DNA of 64,000 bases from Serripes groenlandicus (GCA_031761405.1 JASEVX010000005.1:30181127-30245126); one strand, 5' to 3'; positions 1 through 10,585 are shown, counted from the first letter of the stretch. Program-made: numbers and translations. Notes: generated by a model not told the origin, from the letters alone.

Positions 1-222
1 AACAGTGACTGCAGTTTTTCATTTGATTCTTTTACATTACTCCTCTTACAATTTTTTTTCTTCTGATAGCACTGACAAATGTTATGAATCCATGTTGTGG
101 ATCATTCATTCATTTTTAAATCAGTAATGTTGTTTTTCTGGACGATAGGACCTAATACATGTACAAGTAGTATTATAACATTGAACATGGCTCTAGATAA
201 GAAAAATCCTTATTTGACAACC

Positions 223-297
223 AAACCCTATGTTGTGGGTACTCAAAATAACCGTCTCACTGAGATGATTATTTTGAGTACCCACAACATAGGGTTT
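223..297. repeat. Perfect 29-bp inverted repeat (hairpin)
   Basis: The arms at 223-251 and 269-297 are exact reverse complements (29 of 29), with a 17-base spacer that holds a weak inner hairpin (TCTC/GAGA). It lies in the BCKDHB intron, about 80 bases before an exon. It could be a very short folded MITE derivative. No copy of it was noticed elsewhere in the window. Confidence 0.9.
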
Positions 298-380
298 TAA
301 TTGAGTCATTCGAAAGATTTTGATTATGAAAATACCAGTTTACTCCTCGTTATCTAGTCTTGATTTAATATATATTTCAG

Positions 381-467
381 TCAGTAGTGAAAACAGGTCG
401 ACTGATTATTACTCATGAAGCTCCACAGACAATGGGATTTGCTGCAGAACTTGCAGCTGCTATACAG
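381..467 (+). CDS. BCKDHB: BCKDHB penultimate coding exon (E1-beta of branched-chain 2-oxoacid dehydrogenase)
   Basis: This 87-base exon is phase 0 at both ends. It is bounded by an acceptor (TATATTTCAG before 381) and a donor (GTATTA from 468). It encodes 29 residues beginning SVVKTGRLIITHEAPQ and ending in an Ala-rich helix, AAELAAAIQ. The KTGRL.I.HEAP motif belongs to the C-terminal transketolase-like domain of the E1-beta subunit. With E1-alpha this subunit forms the thiamine-diphosphate-dependent decarboxylase of the mitochondrial complex that breaks down Leu, Ile and Val keto acids. The next exon (1549) continues the protein in frame. Earlier exons lie left of the window, so mitochondrial targeting and the active-site region cannot be seen here. 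Confidence 0.93.
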
Positions 468-472
468 GTATT

Positions 473-880
473 ATCCCTTTCCCCACTTCGAGACGCATTT
501 CGAAGCATCCGCAGCAAACGACTTTTGAAAACATTGAGGGCTGTCAATCCAGGGGTTGTGAGTTCGAATCCCGGCTCGGTCAACTTTCTTTCCGACGATT
601 GACAAAAGTCAATGTGACATGCAACATTCATCTTCCACCAATGGGCTAAGTCTATGTGGAAAAGCAGCAAGTTGCTTGGGAAGATTGTTGTGTGCATTAC
701 TGGTGTGAGAAAACCAGGAAATGCATGAGTAGGTGAACTGGCCGCCATGATATAACTGAGAAATTGTTTAAAAACAGCGTTAAACCCCAATCAATCAATC
801 AATCAATTGAAAACATTGATGGGCAATTCCTCCTTGTGCCACAATCTTTTCAAGTCGACTGATGCAGATTTGTTGTTTGT
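473..880 (+). mobile_element. TTAA-type MITE copy split by a SINE
   Basis: The left part (473-537) matches the family start (CCCTTTCCCCACTT, then GCAGCAAACGACTTTTGAAAAC). The right part (807-about 880) resumes with GAAAACATTG and ends with CAGATTTGTTGTTTGTTAG. The SINE at 538-806 separates the halves, and a 13-base target duplication, TTGAAAACATTGA, occurs at 525-537 and 807-819. The MITE was therefore there first. It lies in the last BCKDHB intron. Ends are diverged and the terminal TTAA is lost. Confidence 0.7.
538..806 (+). mobile_element. 5'-truncated tRNA-derived SINE
   Basis: A box-B-like stretch (GAGTTCGAATCCC) stands near 568, but box A is missing, so the head is truncated. The body and 3' region carry CTGGTGTGAGAAAACCAGG and a tail that reads GGCCGCCATGATATAACTGA, followed by an (AATC)n end. 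An exact 13-base direct repeat, TTGAAAACATTGA, flanks it (525-537 and 807-819). That is the mark of LINE-mediated insertion. Confidence 0.8.
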
Positions 881-1548
881 TAGAGATGTTTATACTGAAT
901 ATTTCAGCTTATCTGTTTACTGCTTTAGCAGGGTAACAGGTAGGAATCACTTTTCCATCATGATGGCGGGCATCATCTCATTATGTCTGTCTTTGTTTAT
1001 AAGTCAAGCTTTGACTTATTGGCAGACAAGACATTTGTTCCTTTGAAAATGTTTGATATGCTTTCCTCAGCATTTGATGTATGTACCTGAGAGAACTTCT
1101 GATAACATTGGGGGGAAAAGGAGAAGTTATACTTAGATTTATCAAGTTGTAAAGCTGAGCTTGATGTGCTGAAGGCAGGCTATTTATACTTTGATTGCTA
1201 TGTTATTCATCGTTGTGAACCCTTCCCCACTTGCAGACACATTTCGACCTATCCACAGCAGATAACTATTGAAAAGAAATTGTGTCAAGAGTGGAATTTC
1301 TCCGTTTGCTTCAATGTTTTCAACCCTCATCAATAAGTAGACATTTAATTATTGATAATTTTGCCTAGATATTTTCAAAGTCATCTGCTACAGATTTGTT
1401 GTTATACTAACAACAATTTCATTATACAACACCTTCTCAGAAAGTACTACCAATTATGTTGAAATTATCTGATCTATGCAGCATTCTGGATGCAATTAAA
1501 CTGCCTGATGTCGTTCATATGCTTGGAGTTCATTTTATTTCTTTACAG
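807..1548. other. Rest of BCKDHB last intron
   Basis: The intron carries the right half of the split MITE and a second diverged MITE relic at about 1218-1410, which starts CCCTTCCCCACTTGCAGACAC and ends CAGATTTGTTGTTATAC. No other gene is visible. The acceptor before 1549 reads TTATTTCTTTACAG. Confidence 0.65.
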
Positions 1549-1689
1549 GAAGAATGTTTCTTGAATATCGAAGCCCCGATTCAAAGAGTGTGTGGGTACG
1601 ATACACCATTCGCGCATGTGTATGAGCCTTTTTATCTTCCGGACAAGCATAGACTGTTTGAAGCCATCAAAAAGGTCATGGATTATTAA
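1549..1689 (+). CDS. BCKDHB: BCKDHB terminal coding exon
   Basis: This 141-base exon starts in phase 0 and ends with TAA at 1687-1689. It encodes [18 protein letters not shown] and continues to a C-terminus of KKVMDY. The EECF.N.EAP..RVCG.DTPF and EPFY.PDK motifs are the signature end of E1-beta proteins, so the subunit ends at its normal place. This segment forms the C-terminal domain used in the E1 heterotetramer. The exon is intact, with no frameshift. I chose the exon start from the splice acceptor and from continuity with the exon ending at 467; an in-frame ATG upstream at 1456 is intronic. Confidence 0.95.
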   Translation, partial: EECFLNIEAPIQRVCGYDTPFAHVYEPFYLPDKHRLFEAIKKVMDY

Positions 1690-2124
1690 GAAAAGCTATT
1701 GTGAAAATGTGTTTGCCACAAGAATTCCAAAATAAGCTGACTTTCACAACAAGTGTGTCCTTGTTATTTAATGTATTACCAGATAGGCTGTTTTTTGCAG
1801 ACATATACTCAAGTGAAAGAAAAGACTAACATACTCCTGGCAACAGACAAATCATGAGTATATTGGGACATTGTTTTAGAAAGTCGTCTGCAGAAAAAAC
1901 TCCTTACGTCTGGTGTGTTGGAATGGGTCTGTGTGAATCTCATAAAAGTTTATTAGACCCATCTTTATGGAGCACGTCTGTACATGTTACAGGAAAATGA
2001 TAGACATTTATCATTGTATACTATTATTTTAAATTTGGTTGATGATTAATCGGTCGGAATTGCAGAAAAAATACTTGTTCAAATGGTGATAAGTTATTTT
2101 ATAAAAATGACATTTTACTAGTGA
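1690..2124 (+). other. BCKDHB 3' flank, probably 3' UTR
   Basis: This AT-rich non-coding stretch follows the BCKDHB stop codon. I found no exact AATAAA in it, so the transcript end cannot be placed. No other feature is visible before the element that begins at about 2125. Confidence 0.45.
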
Positions 2125-2172
2125 TTTTTAGCTCGACTATTCGAAGAATATGAGAGCTATACTACTCACCCT

Positions 2173-2210
<38 letters not shown>

Positions 2211-4049
2211 CGTCACACTTTGGTTAAGGTTTTGCATGCAAGTTCTTAAATACTACATGTATTGCATTGAAACTTTCTACAACCCTACCAAACTATCACA
2301 CCAATGTAGATTATCAAGTTAGATAACTCTATCCTGCATTTTATGCAAGTTATGGCCCTTTTTTACTTAGAAATTCTGGTTAAAGTTTTGCGTGCAACTA
2401 AAGTAAGAGTACATATCTCAGTATTTAATTGATGCATTGCATTGAAACTTTATACAGCACTACCCAACTATCACACCTATGTAGATTATCAAGTTAGATA
2501 ACTCTATCCTGCATTTTATGCAAATTATGGCCCTTTTTTTACTTAGAAATTCTGGTTAAAGTTTTGCGTGCAACTAAATTAAGAGTCCATATCTCAGTAT
2601 TTACTTGATGCATTGCATTGAAACTTTCTACAACCCTACCCAACTATCACACCTGTGTAGATTATCATCTAAGATAACTCGATCCTGCATTTTATGCAAG
2701 TTATGGCCCTTTTTTTACTTAGAAATTCTGGTTAAAGTTTTGCATGCAACTAAATTAAGAGTCCATATCTCAGTATATACTTGATGCATTGCATTGAACC
2801 TTTATACAACCCTACCCAACTATTACATCTATGTAGATTAACAAGTTAGATAACTCTATCCTGCATTTTAGGCAAGTTATGGCACTTTTTTTTACTTAGA
2901 AATTCTGGTTAAAGTTTTGCGTGCAACTAAATTAAGAGTCCATATCTCAGTATTTACTTGATGCATTGCATTGAAACTTTCTACAACCCTACCCAACTAT
3001 TACACCTGTGTAGATTATCAAGTATGATAACTCTATTCTGCATTTTATGCAAGTTATGGCCCTTTTTTTACTTAGAAATACTGGTTAAAGTTTTGCGTGC
3101 AACTAAATTAAGAGTCCACGTCTCAGTATATACTTGATGCATAATGCATTGAACCTTTATACAACTCTACCCAACTATCAAACCTATGTAGATTATCAAG
3201 TTAGATAACTCTATCCTGCATTTTATGCAAGTTATGGCATTTGTTTTACTTAGATATTCTGGTTAAAGTTTTGCATGCAACTAAATTAAGAGTCCAGATC
3301 TCAGTACTTACTTGATGCATTGCATTGAAACTTTCTACAACCCTACCCAACTATCACACCTGTGTAGATTATCAAGTCAGATAACTCTATCCTGCATTTT
3401 ATGCAAGTTATGGCCTTTTTGGACTTATAAATTCTGGTTAAAGTTTTGCATGCAACAACTACATAAAGAGACCATCTCTTAGTAATTACTTGATGCATTG
3501 CATTGAAACTTTATACAGCCCTTACCAACCATCACATCTATGTAAACAATCAAGTATGATTACTCTATCCAGCATTTGATGCAAGTTATGGACCTTTTTG
3601 GACTTAGCAATTCTGGTTAAAGTTTTGCAACTACATTTAGAGTGTAATCTCAGTAACAACTTGAAAAATTGTATTGAAACTTTATACAACCTTTCGCAAT
3701 TGCACAACTATAAACACCAATTAAGGTAACTCTATCCTGTATATGGTGCAAATTGTTGCCCTTTTTTTACTTAGAAATTATGGTTAAAGGTTTGCGTGCA
3801 ACTACATTAAGAGTCCATATCTTAGTAAATACTTGATGCATTCCATTGAAAGGTTATACAACCCTATCTAACCATCACACCTATGAAAATAATCATGTTA
3901 AATAACACTATCCTGCATATAATGCAAATTATCACCCACTAAGAAATAGTGGTTAATGTTTTGCATGCAACTACATTAGAGTCCATTATCTCAGTAACTT
4001 AAATAAGCGGTGGAATAGTCGAGCGCGCTGTCCTCCGACAGCTCTTGTT
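2125..4049 (+). mobile_element. Pearl/HINE-like element 1 (GCTCGACTATTC family)
   Basis: Order of parts: a T-run and TAGCTC start; a subterminal inverted repeat GCTCGACTATTC at 2131-2142; a (GGCGTC)n microsatellite at about 2173-2211; about ten core repeats with a period near 178 bases, marked by GATAACTCTATCCTGC; the matching repeat GAATAGTCGAGC at 4013-4024; a hairpin GCTGTC-CTCC-GACAGC at 4027-4042; and a TCTTGTT end. There is no ORF. This is the layout described for bivalve pearl/CvE and HINE/Helentron elements, which are moved in trans. Core copies towards the 3' end are more diverged. It lies about 435 bases after the BCKDHB stop codon. Confidence 0.8.
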
Positions 4050-4621
4050 AGTGAACGCTTTGAAGATCTTTTCAGAACTTATTTTCCCATCTTTTAGATC
4101 TTTTTTACCAAAAATATTTCCGCCTTTTCCATTGGTCAAACCATATTGATTCGTCAAACTAAATGGTATTGATTAGGTGGAATTTATGTAGTTCATTTGT
4201 TATTAGCAAAGGAAGAAATCATGAAGTAAATTCTTACATATCTTAAATAGTCTTTCTTCTCATGTTACTGCTACCTTGGACAAGCTTCCTCCATAACCTC
4301 CCTACTAGGAGCTCATTTCGCTGTACTTACTCTTTCAATTTGGCAGCCATAACATTTAATAAATAGTATAGCTACATGAATATGTTTTATCCAAGTTTGA
4401 TCTGTTGGTTATTAAGTATGACATATGAACTTAATGGAGCTAACTAATAACCAGACATTGCACCAATGTTCAAACAGGGAAACATCATCTCAATAGGTGT
4501 GTGAAAAGTATACATTGATTGGTGTAGTACATAAAGTTGAGATTAAACGTAAGTCTTTCAGCAGTAAGTTTGTGTTCCGGATTTTTTTTTATATCTTAAA
4601 TTATTTCACCATTTACAGTGG
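4050..4621. other. No feature recognised
   Basis: This is ordinary AT-rich intergenic sequence. I see no ORF, tandem repeat or strong inverted repeat. Confidence 0.5.
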
Positions 4622-4912
4622 GTGATTGATTGGGGCTTAATGCTGTTTTCAACAATTTTCAGTCATATCAGGGTGGCCAGTTCACCTACTCCTGTGTTTC
4701 CTAGCTTTCTCACATCATTACTCCACACAACATACTTTCCAAGCAACTGGCGGCTTTTCCACAAAGACTGGAAGCCGATTTGTGAAAGACGAATGACAAC
4801 TGTCAAAGTGACTTTTGTCAAACGTTGGAAACAATGTTGGCTGAGCTGGGATTCGAACTCACAATCCCTTGATTGACAGCCCGCCTCGCTACTGACTGAG
4901 CTACTGGCTTCT
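4622..4912 (-). mobile_element. tRNA-derived SINE, minus strand
   Basis: Read on the minus strand it begins with a tRNA-like head: box A resembling TAGCTCAGT near 4900 and box B GAGTTCGAATCCCAGC near 4850. The body follows, and the shared 3' tail (GCCACCCTGATATGACTGA, then AACAGCATTAAGCCCC) ends in an (AATC)-type repeat at 4622. It is near full length and diverged. Confidence 0.8.
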
Positions 4913-5124
4913 GGAACATGTGAACATTCGGATATATCGTTTAAGTAGAACCATTTCCTGGAAGGGATCTATCCTTGGACATCAACGTAGCAGCAACTCT
5001 GGTTGCTCATACAAGCTATCAGAACCACTGCTGTACCGTTTTCTTGATGATTTTATCATGCTTTTCATATAAGTATAATTGAATTTTGAAGCTGGCGATA
5101 CATAAATGAATTAAGAATAAACCC

Positions 5125-5160
5125 AGCGATAACTCCAGTATTCACATTCGAGTTATCGCT
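5125..5160. repeat. Inverted repeat, 11-bp arms
   Basis: AGCGATAACTC (5125-5135) and GAGTTATCGCT (5150-5160) are perfect reverse complements around a 14-base spacer. They lie just upstream of the LINE remnant. The function is unknown. Confidence 0.75.
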
Positions 5161-5170
5161 AGTTCATTGT

Positions 5171-5479
5171 ACTGAAAGACGTGAAATACTAGGACTACCA
5201 ACCTTAAAATACAGAAGATTACGAGCAGATTAGGTGGAAACCTACAAAATAATCAACAATATTGACAAAGTCGTCATAAACAAGCTATTCCACTTTCACC
5301 AAGCCAAAACAAGAGGTCACAAATATGAACTGTACAAATGTTATTGAGGAACACATGTCAGAAAATATTTCTTTACACAACGAGTAATTGAACCATGAAA
5401 CAATTTGCCTGAAAAAGTCGAAAACGCTGTAAGTGTAAATAGTTTTAAAAGATTATTAAATAAATGCTGGCTGATATGA
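5171..5479 (+). pseudogene. Decayed C-terminus of a non-LTR retrotransposon reverse transcriptase
   Basis: One continuous + strand frame of 103 codons, broken by three stop codons, reads like the thumb/C-terminal end of a CR1/jockey-type RT ORF. Recognisable stretches are REILGLPTLKYRRLRAD, VETYKIINNIDKV, KTRGHKYELYK, RKYFFTQRVIEP and PEKVENAVSVNSFKRLLN. The TRGH, FF.QRV and SFK.L stretches are typical of that region. The frame ends at a TGA (5477-5479). No more of the RT can be followed upstream, so this is a 5'-truncated dead copy. Family assignment is from motif memory only. Confidence 0.75.
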
Positions 5480-5540
5480 CTTATTTAAAATCATCTTTTA
5501 TGATTGATTGATCTGTGGAGTATTAACTCGTTCCCACATA

Positions 5541-5621
5541 CAAAGACCTAATAACACATTAGTTGTTATTAGGTCTTTGCCACATCAGGGTCTTTCAAAT
5601 AGTACTATTTGAAAGACCCTG
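5541..5621. repeat. 16-bp-arm hairpin next to a perfect 36-bp palindrome
   Basis: CAAAGACCTAATAACA (5541-5556) pairs exactly with 5564-5579. Six bases later, 5586-5621 is a perfect uninterrupted palindrome of 36 bases (half-site CAGGGTCTTTCAAATAGT). Flanking text (CGTTCCCACATAC on the left; CCACATACAACAAATCGG and GCAGCAGACGGC on the right) belongs to the TTAA MITE family. The palindromes therefore probably sit in or between MITE relics. Confidence 0.9.
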
Positions 5622-5755
5622 GCCACATACAACAAATCGGCAGCAGACGGCTTTGCAAACATAAAGTAAAAATTGTGGACACTATAAATGAAAGAAAATT
5701 AATTAAATTGAAATATATTATCATCATGAAGAAATTCACGTTTTTGGACTTGGGC

Positions 5756-6000
5756 TTTAGCCCCTAGTCATAGTAATTATACCATTGTTTTCAGAGTTGG
5801 CAGCCTGCCAATTGCTGTTTGCACCAAACAACGCATTTTAGGTTGACTGCGCGAGAAAAATAGTTCATCATGGATTCAACAAAACTGCATTTAAAAGGTA
5901 CTCCAATATAAGTTTAAGAAATGCTTTAGAAATCAATGCGCCGAGAGGTCAAATATAGACGCTTGTTAACATTATATTAACAATCGTGAAGAGGAACGGA
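5756..6000. repeat. Dispersed repeat, copy 1
   Basis: This segment (AGCCCCTAGTCATAG..., TGCGCGAGAAAAATAGTTCA, ATGGATTCAACAAAACTGCA) is paralleled at about 10254-10500. The two copies share an ATG-led stretch reading MDSTKLHLKG. Copy 1 resumes near 6715-6805 (AAGTCGCGTTAAATA...CGTGCGTCGAAAGATTAATGG), matching 10515-10582, so about 0.7 kb at 6000-6715 is extra. The nature of the family is unknown. It could be a relic of a transposon 5' end. Confidence 0.65.
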
Positions 6001-6714
6001 AACAAGAAATATCTTTAAAAAAGATAAACGGCGATCAATATGAAAAAACGCTAATAAATGGAACATGCACATATTATTTGATATTTTATCTTACTTATCA
6101 GAATGACAGAAAACAATAACGTTAAATATGTAATATTTGGTTTATAAATGTTTTAGTTCATATATATATACTTTGGTTTTGATATGAATGAAAGAGGAAA
6201 GAAAGCTTGCCTTTGCCGGCAAGCGAACCACAGACCTTTCACTTAACAATCCAAGTCAACATCCATTACACTAGCGCGACATGACTTTAATACCGTTCAA
6301 GGCCGAGCATTTATCACATTTATTAATCTGGAGATTACGCGAGGCTCCCAAGAGGTGTATTATGTAACAATGTATAAGTTTCAATTGTCAATAAATAACT
6401 GAAAACTTATCATGTTTCAAAAATAATTAATATTTTGCTCTTAAATATTATATTTCATACGTTTTCACTGATTTTTTTCACTGATTTTTTTCACTGAAAA
6501 TTATTTCTTAAGGAAAACAATTAAAGGTTAGTATGCAGAACATTTCATTTTAAATTTTCAACTCATTGGTGCCTCTCGTAGGATCGCCAACTATGAACCA
6601 ATCAAAACCTTTCATTTCCTTTATTTCTTCGATATTATTCATTAAATACAACATTTGATTGGTCTACAATCTAGATCATTTGTTTAACATCTAGGTCTAA
6701 ACCAACGTTAGTCA
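6001..6714. other. Extra segment inside dispersed repeat copy 1
   Basis: The sequence is AT-rich. It holds a short direct duplication (TCACTGATTTTTT at about 6464-6490) and, at 6655-6723, about 70 bases that recur at 23116-23182 (GATTGGTCTACAATCTAGAT). No gene was recognised. Confidence 0.5.
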
Positions 6715-6877
6715 GCTATCGCCGAACAAAGAAAGAAGTCGCGTTAAATATACTGTGGCTGATAAACCGAGGGGCTGTAGGGCCCGTGCGTCGAAAGATT
6801 AATGGTAAACAAAGAAAAAGCGTAGCGAGGGCCGGTGTCCGACTCCCCCAATCCCACGACACCCCGACCTGGTACTT

Positions 6878-6928
6878 TGGAGCTCTTGCACTCAGGTGAG
6901 CGATATAGTGCCAACAAGGTCCTTCTGT
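6878..6928 (+). repeat. Left flank of element 2: 3' end of another HINE-like family
   Basis: GAGCTCTTGCACTCAGGTGAGC at 6880 is repeated at 12718. The sequence continuing after element 2 (10091 onward) matches what follows directly at 12769. 6878-6928 plus 10091-10260 is therefore an occupied version of the repeat at 12716-12935. Confidence 0.75.
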
Positions 6929-9900
6929 TTTTAGCTCGACTATTCGAAGAATATGAGAGCTTTACTACTCGCCCCGGCGTCGGCGTCTCCGTCTCCGTCG
7001 GCGTCCGGTTAAAGTTTTAGGGCAAGTTGGCATTTTCATTCATAAGTATTTGTGCTAGGGTTTTAATATTTGGAATATAGTTATATCTTATACCTTTCTT
7101 CACATTGAATGTTAAAGGTACTGAGTGTGACCTTCTTTTTGGGGTAAAAAACATGATTTTCGGTGGTTAAAGTTTTAGGGCAAGTTGGAATTTTTTTTTT
7201 TTTTTTTTTTCCTCAATAATTACTTATGCTAGGGCTTTTATATTTGGAATATAATTACATCTAATACCTGTCTTCATATTGTATGCTTAAGATTCTGAGT
7301 GTGACCTTCTTTTTGGGGTAAAAGACGTGATTTTGGGTGGTTAAAGTTTTAGGGCAAGTTGGCATTTTCATTTAATTTTTTAATTTTTCTCAATAAGTAT
7401 TTGTGCTACGGCTTTAATACTTGGAATTTAGTTACATCTTATACCTTTCTTCACATTGAGTGCTGAAGATGCTGAGTGTGACCTTCTTTTTGGGGTAAAA
7501 AACCTGATTTTCGGTGGTTAAAAGTTTAGGGCAAGTTGGACATTTTTTTTATTTTTTAGTCCCCTACCGGCGTGCCGAAGGGGACTTTTAGGTTTGCACT
7601 CCGTCCATCTGTCAGTCAGTCCATCTGTCAGTCAGTCCGACAAATCAGTTTTCCGCACTTTTTTTCTACATGCATTGAGATATTGAGCTGAAATTTTGTA
7701 TATAGCTTTGTAATCATGTGTCACAGATCAAGTTCGCGTTTCATGGGATTTCGTCAATTTTTTTATGAGTTATGCCCCTTTTTGGACTTAGAATATTAAT
7801 AAATCAGTGCAAACCGGTAGAGGTTTATGGTATTGCTTGCAATCCTACAGTTACTTGTTTTTTCTCAATAAGTACTTATGCCAGGGCTTTTATATTTGGA
7901 ACATAATTACATCTAATACCTGTCTTCATATTGTATGCTGAAGATTCTGAGTGTGACCTTCTTTTTGGGGTAAAAGACGTGATTTTGGGTGGTTAAAGTT
8001 TTAGGGCAAGTTGGCCTTTTCATTTAATTTTTTAATTTTTCTCAATAAGTATTTGTGCTACGGCTTTAATACTTGGAATTTAGTTACATCTTATACCTTT
8101 CTTCACATTGAATGCTGAAGATGCTGAGTGTGACCTTCTTTTTGGGGTAAAAAACCTGATTTTCGGTGGTTAAAGTTTTAGGGCAAGTTGGATTTTTTTT
8201 TTATTTTTTGTTTCTCAATAAGTACTTATGCCAGGGCTTTTATATTTGGAACATAATTACATCTTATACCTGTCTTCATATTGTATGCTGAAGATTCTGA
8301 GTGTGACCTTCCTTTTGGGGTAAAAGACGTGATTTTGGGTGGTTAAAGTTTTAGGGCAAGTTGGCATTTTCATTTAATTTTTTAATTTTTCTCAATAAGT
8401 ATTTGTGCTACGGCTTTAATACTTGGAATTTAGTTACATCTTATACCTTTCTTCACATTGAATGCTGAAGATGCTGAGTGTGACCTTCTTTTTGGGGTAA
8501 AAAACCTGATTTTCGGTGGTTAAAAGTTTAGGGCAAGTTGGACATTTTTTTTATTTATTTTTTCTCAATAAGTACTTATGACAGGGCTTTTATATTTGGA
8601 ACATAATTACATCTAATACCTGTCTTCATATTGTATGCTGAAGATTCTGAGTGTGACCTTCTTTTTGGGGTAAAAGACGTGATTTTGGGTGGTTAAAGTT
8701 TTAGGGCAAGTTGGCCTTTTCATTTAATTTTTTAATTTTTCTCAATAAGTATTTGTGCTACAGCTTTAATATTTGGAATGTAGTTACATCTAATACCTGT
8801 CTTCATATTGTATGCTTAAGATTCTGAGTGTGACCTTCTTTTTGGGGTAAAAGACGTGATTTTGGGTGGTTAAAGTTTTAGGGCAAGTTGGCATTTTCAT
8901 TTAATTTTTTAATTTTTCTCAATAAGTATTTGTGCTACGGCTTTAATACTTGGAATTTAGTTACATCTTATACCTTTCTTCACATTGAATGCTGAAGATG
9001 CTGAGTGTGACCTTCTTTTTGGGGTAAAAAACATGATTTTCGGTGGTTAAAGTTTTAGGGCAAGTTGGAATTTTTTTTTATTTTTTGTTTCTCAATAAGT
9101 ACTTATGCCAGGGCTTTTATATTTGGAACATAATTACATCTTATACCTGTCTTCATATTGTATGCTGAAGATTCTGAGTGTGACCTTCTTTTTGGGGTAA
9201 AAGACGTGATTTTGGGTGGTTAAAGTTTTAGGGCAAGTTGGCCTTTTCATTTAATTTTTTAATTTTTCTCAATTAGTATTTGTGCTACAGCTTTAATATT
9301 TGGAATGTAGTTACATCTTATACCTTTCTTCACATTGAATGCTGAAGATGCTGAGTGTGACCTTCTTTTTGGGGTAAAAAACATGATTTTGGGTGGTTAA
9401 AGTTTTAGGGCAAGTTGTCATTTTCATTTAATTTTTTAATTTTTCTCAATAAGTACTTGTGTTAGGGCTTTCATATTTGGAATATAATTACATATAATAC
9501 TTTTCTTCACATTGTATGTTGAAGATGCTGAGTGTGACTTTTTGGGAATAAATAATATGATTTTTGTTTGATTTTAAGAATTTTAGATAAATTCATAATT
9601 TTTGGTTACATTCCTTTCTAATTGTGATCATTCATTTATCAAATATAATTCTTCAACATATCAAACAGGTTTTGCATGATGTCAAACATTTGGTAAACCT
9701 TTTTTTAAGGTTTTGCTATTTTTGGACTCGGTCAGTTTTAACATTTGCGTTTAGCTCAACGTTAAAGTTTCATAATTCAAATCACTTCATACTTCACACA
9801 TTTGTTAAGGACCATCGTACAATTAGCTTAGATAACTCCATTGTTTCCTAAATATGGAGTAATGGCCCTTGAATTACTTAGAAAATTTTGCCACAATGTT

Positions 9901-10090
9901 TTCTAGTTTTTGTCATAGGTTATCCATTCAATTATGGAGATTTTCTATGTTTTGACAAAATATGTTCAAAGTCGTCTGCTGCAGAATTGCCATATGAGGG
10001 AAAGGGTTAATAAGTGCAATATAATGAAGTAGTGCTTTATGTGAATAAGCGGCATATAGTCGAGCGCGCTGTCCTCCGACAGCTCTTGTT
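6929..10090 (+). mobile_element. Pearl/HINE-like element 2 (same family as element 1)
   Basis: The start TTTTTAGCTCGACTATTC (inverted repeat at 6934-6945) leads to a GGCGTC/CTCCGTC microsatellite, then about 14 core repeats with a period near 175 bases (landmark GTGACCTTCTTTTTGGGG at 7126, 7303, 7479, 7955, 8128 and onward). It ends with ATAGTCGAGC (10056-10065), hairpin GCTGTC-CTCC-GACAGC (10068-10083) and TCTTGTT. Ends match element 1 closely, but the core repeat differs in sequence. The cores alternate between two variants. A third element is nested at 7556-7859. There is no ORF. Confidence 0.85.
7556..7859 (+). mobile_element. HINE-like element 5, nested inside element 2
   Basis: It starts at a T-run with TAGTCCCCTACCGG. 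A 5' hairpin pairs AGTCCCCT with AGGGGACT, followed by a (GTCAGTCCATCT)-type microsatellite and one core-like segment. Subterminal inverted repeats CCCCTACCGG (7561-7570) and CCGGTAGAGG (7814-7823) match with one mismatch. The end reads TTACTTGTT. Neighbouring core copies of element 2 (about 8200) lack it and show an uninterrupted T-run, GTTTCTCAATAAG, at the same place. Confidence 0.75.
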
Positions 10091-10255
10091 AAATTGGCAG
10101 TTTAATAAAATTTACTATTTTTGACATGCTCTTTCAGCTTCTTGACAATAAATACATAAACATACGCTGCAATTGTTATTTCCTTTCACATTTCCCCTAC
10201 TTCTCCACCCTTCCAGCAGCCCCCAGGCCGTCAGCACTGCAGTACTTTGATTAAA
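10091..10255. repeat. Right flank of element 2, paralogous to 12769-12935
   Basis: AAATTGGCAGTTTAATA... through ACAATAAATACATAAACATA, TGCAATTGTTATTTCC and CAGCAGCCCCCAGGCC to TTTGATT parallels 12769-12935 closely. In that copy the sequence is directly joined to the 3' end seen here at 6878-6928. Confidence 0.8.
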
Positions 10256-10585
10256 GCCCCTGGTCATAGTAGTAATACCATTTTTTTTCGGAGTTGGCAA
10301 CCAAAAAACGCATTTAGGGTAAGACTGCGCGAGAAAAGGAGTTCAGCATGGATTCAACAAAACTGCATTTAAAAGGTTAAATCTTCCAAAAAAGGATTAT
10401 TATGATATTGTTGGAGCATCAGTGTACTCCAATATAAATCGAAATTAATGCGCAGAGGTCAAATATGGAAACTCATTAACTATTAACACTCGCAAGCAGA
10501 ACCGAAAAGTACAAAGAGTCGCTTGACAAATGCAGTGGCGGATTAACCGGGGGCCCGCAAGGCCAGTGCGACGAACAATTAATGG
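10256..10585. repeat. Dispersed repeat, copy 2
   Basis: This is the uninterrupted partner of 5756-6000 plus 6715-6805. Shared blocks are AGCCCCTGGTCATAGTAG, TGCGCGAGAAAAGGAGTTCA, GGATTCAACAAAACTGCATT, and CAGTGGCGGATTAACCGGGG near the end. The copies differ by small indels. No coding capacity beyond a few codons was seen. Confidence 0.65.

Noticed and set aside
413..790. 125-codon minus-strand ORF
   Set aside because: It runs across a BCKDHB intron through MITE and SINE sequence; no coding signal.
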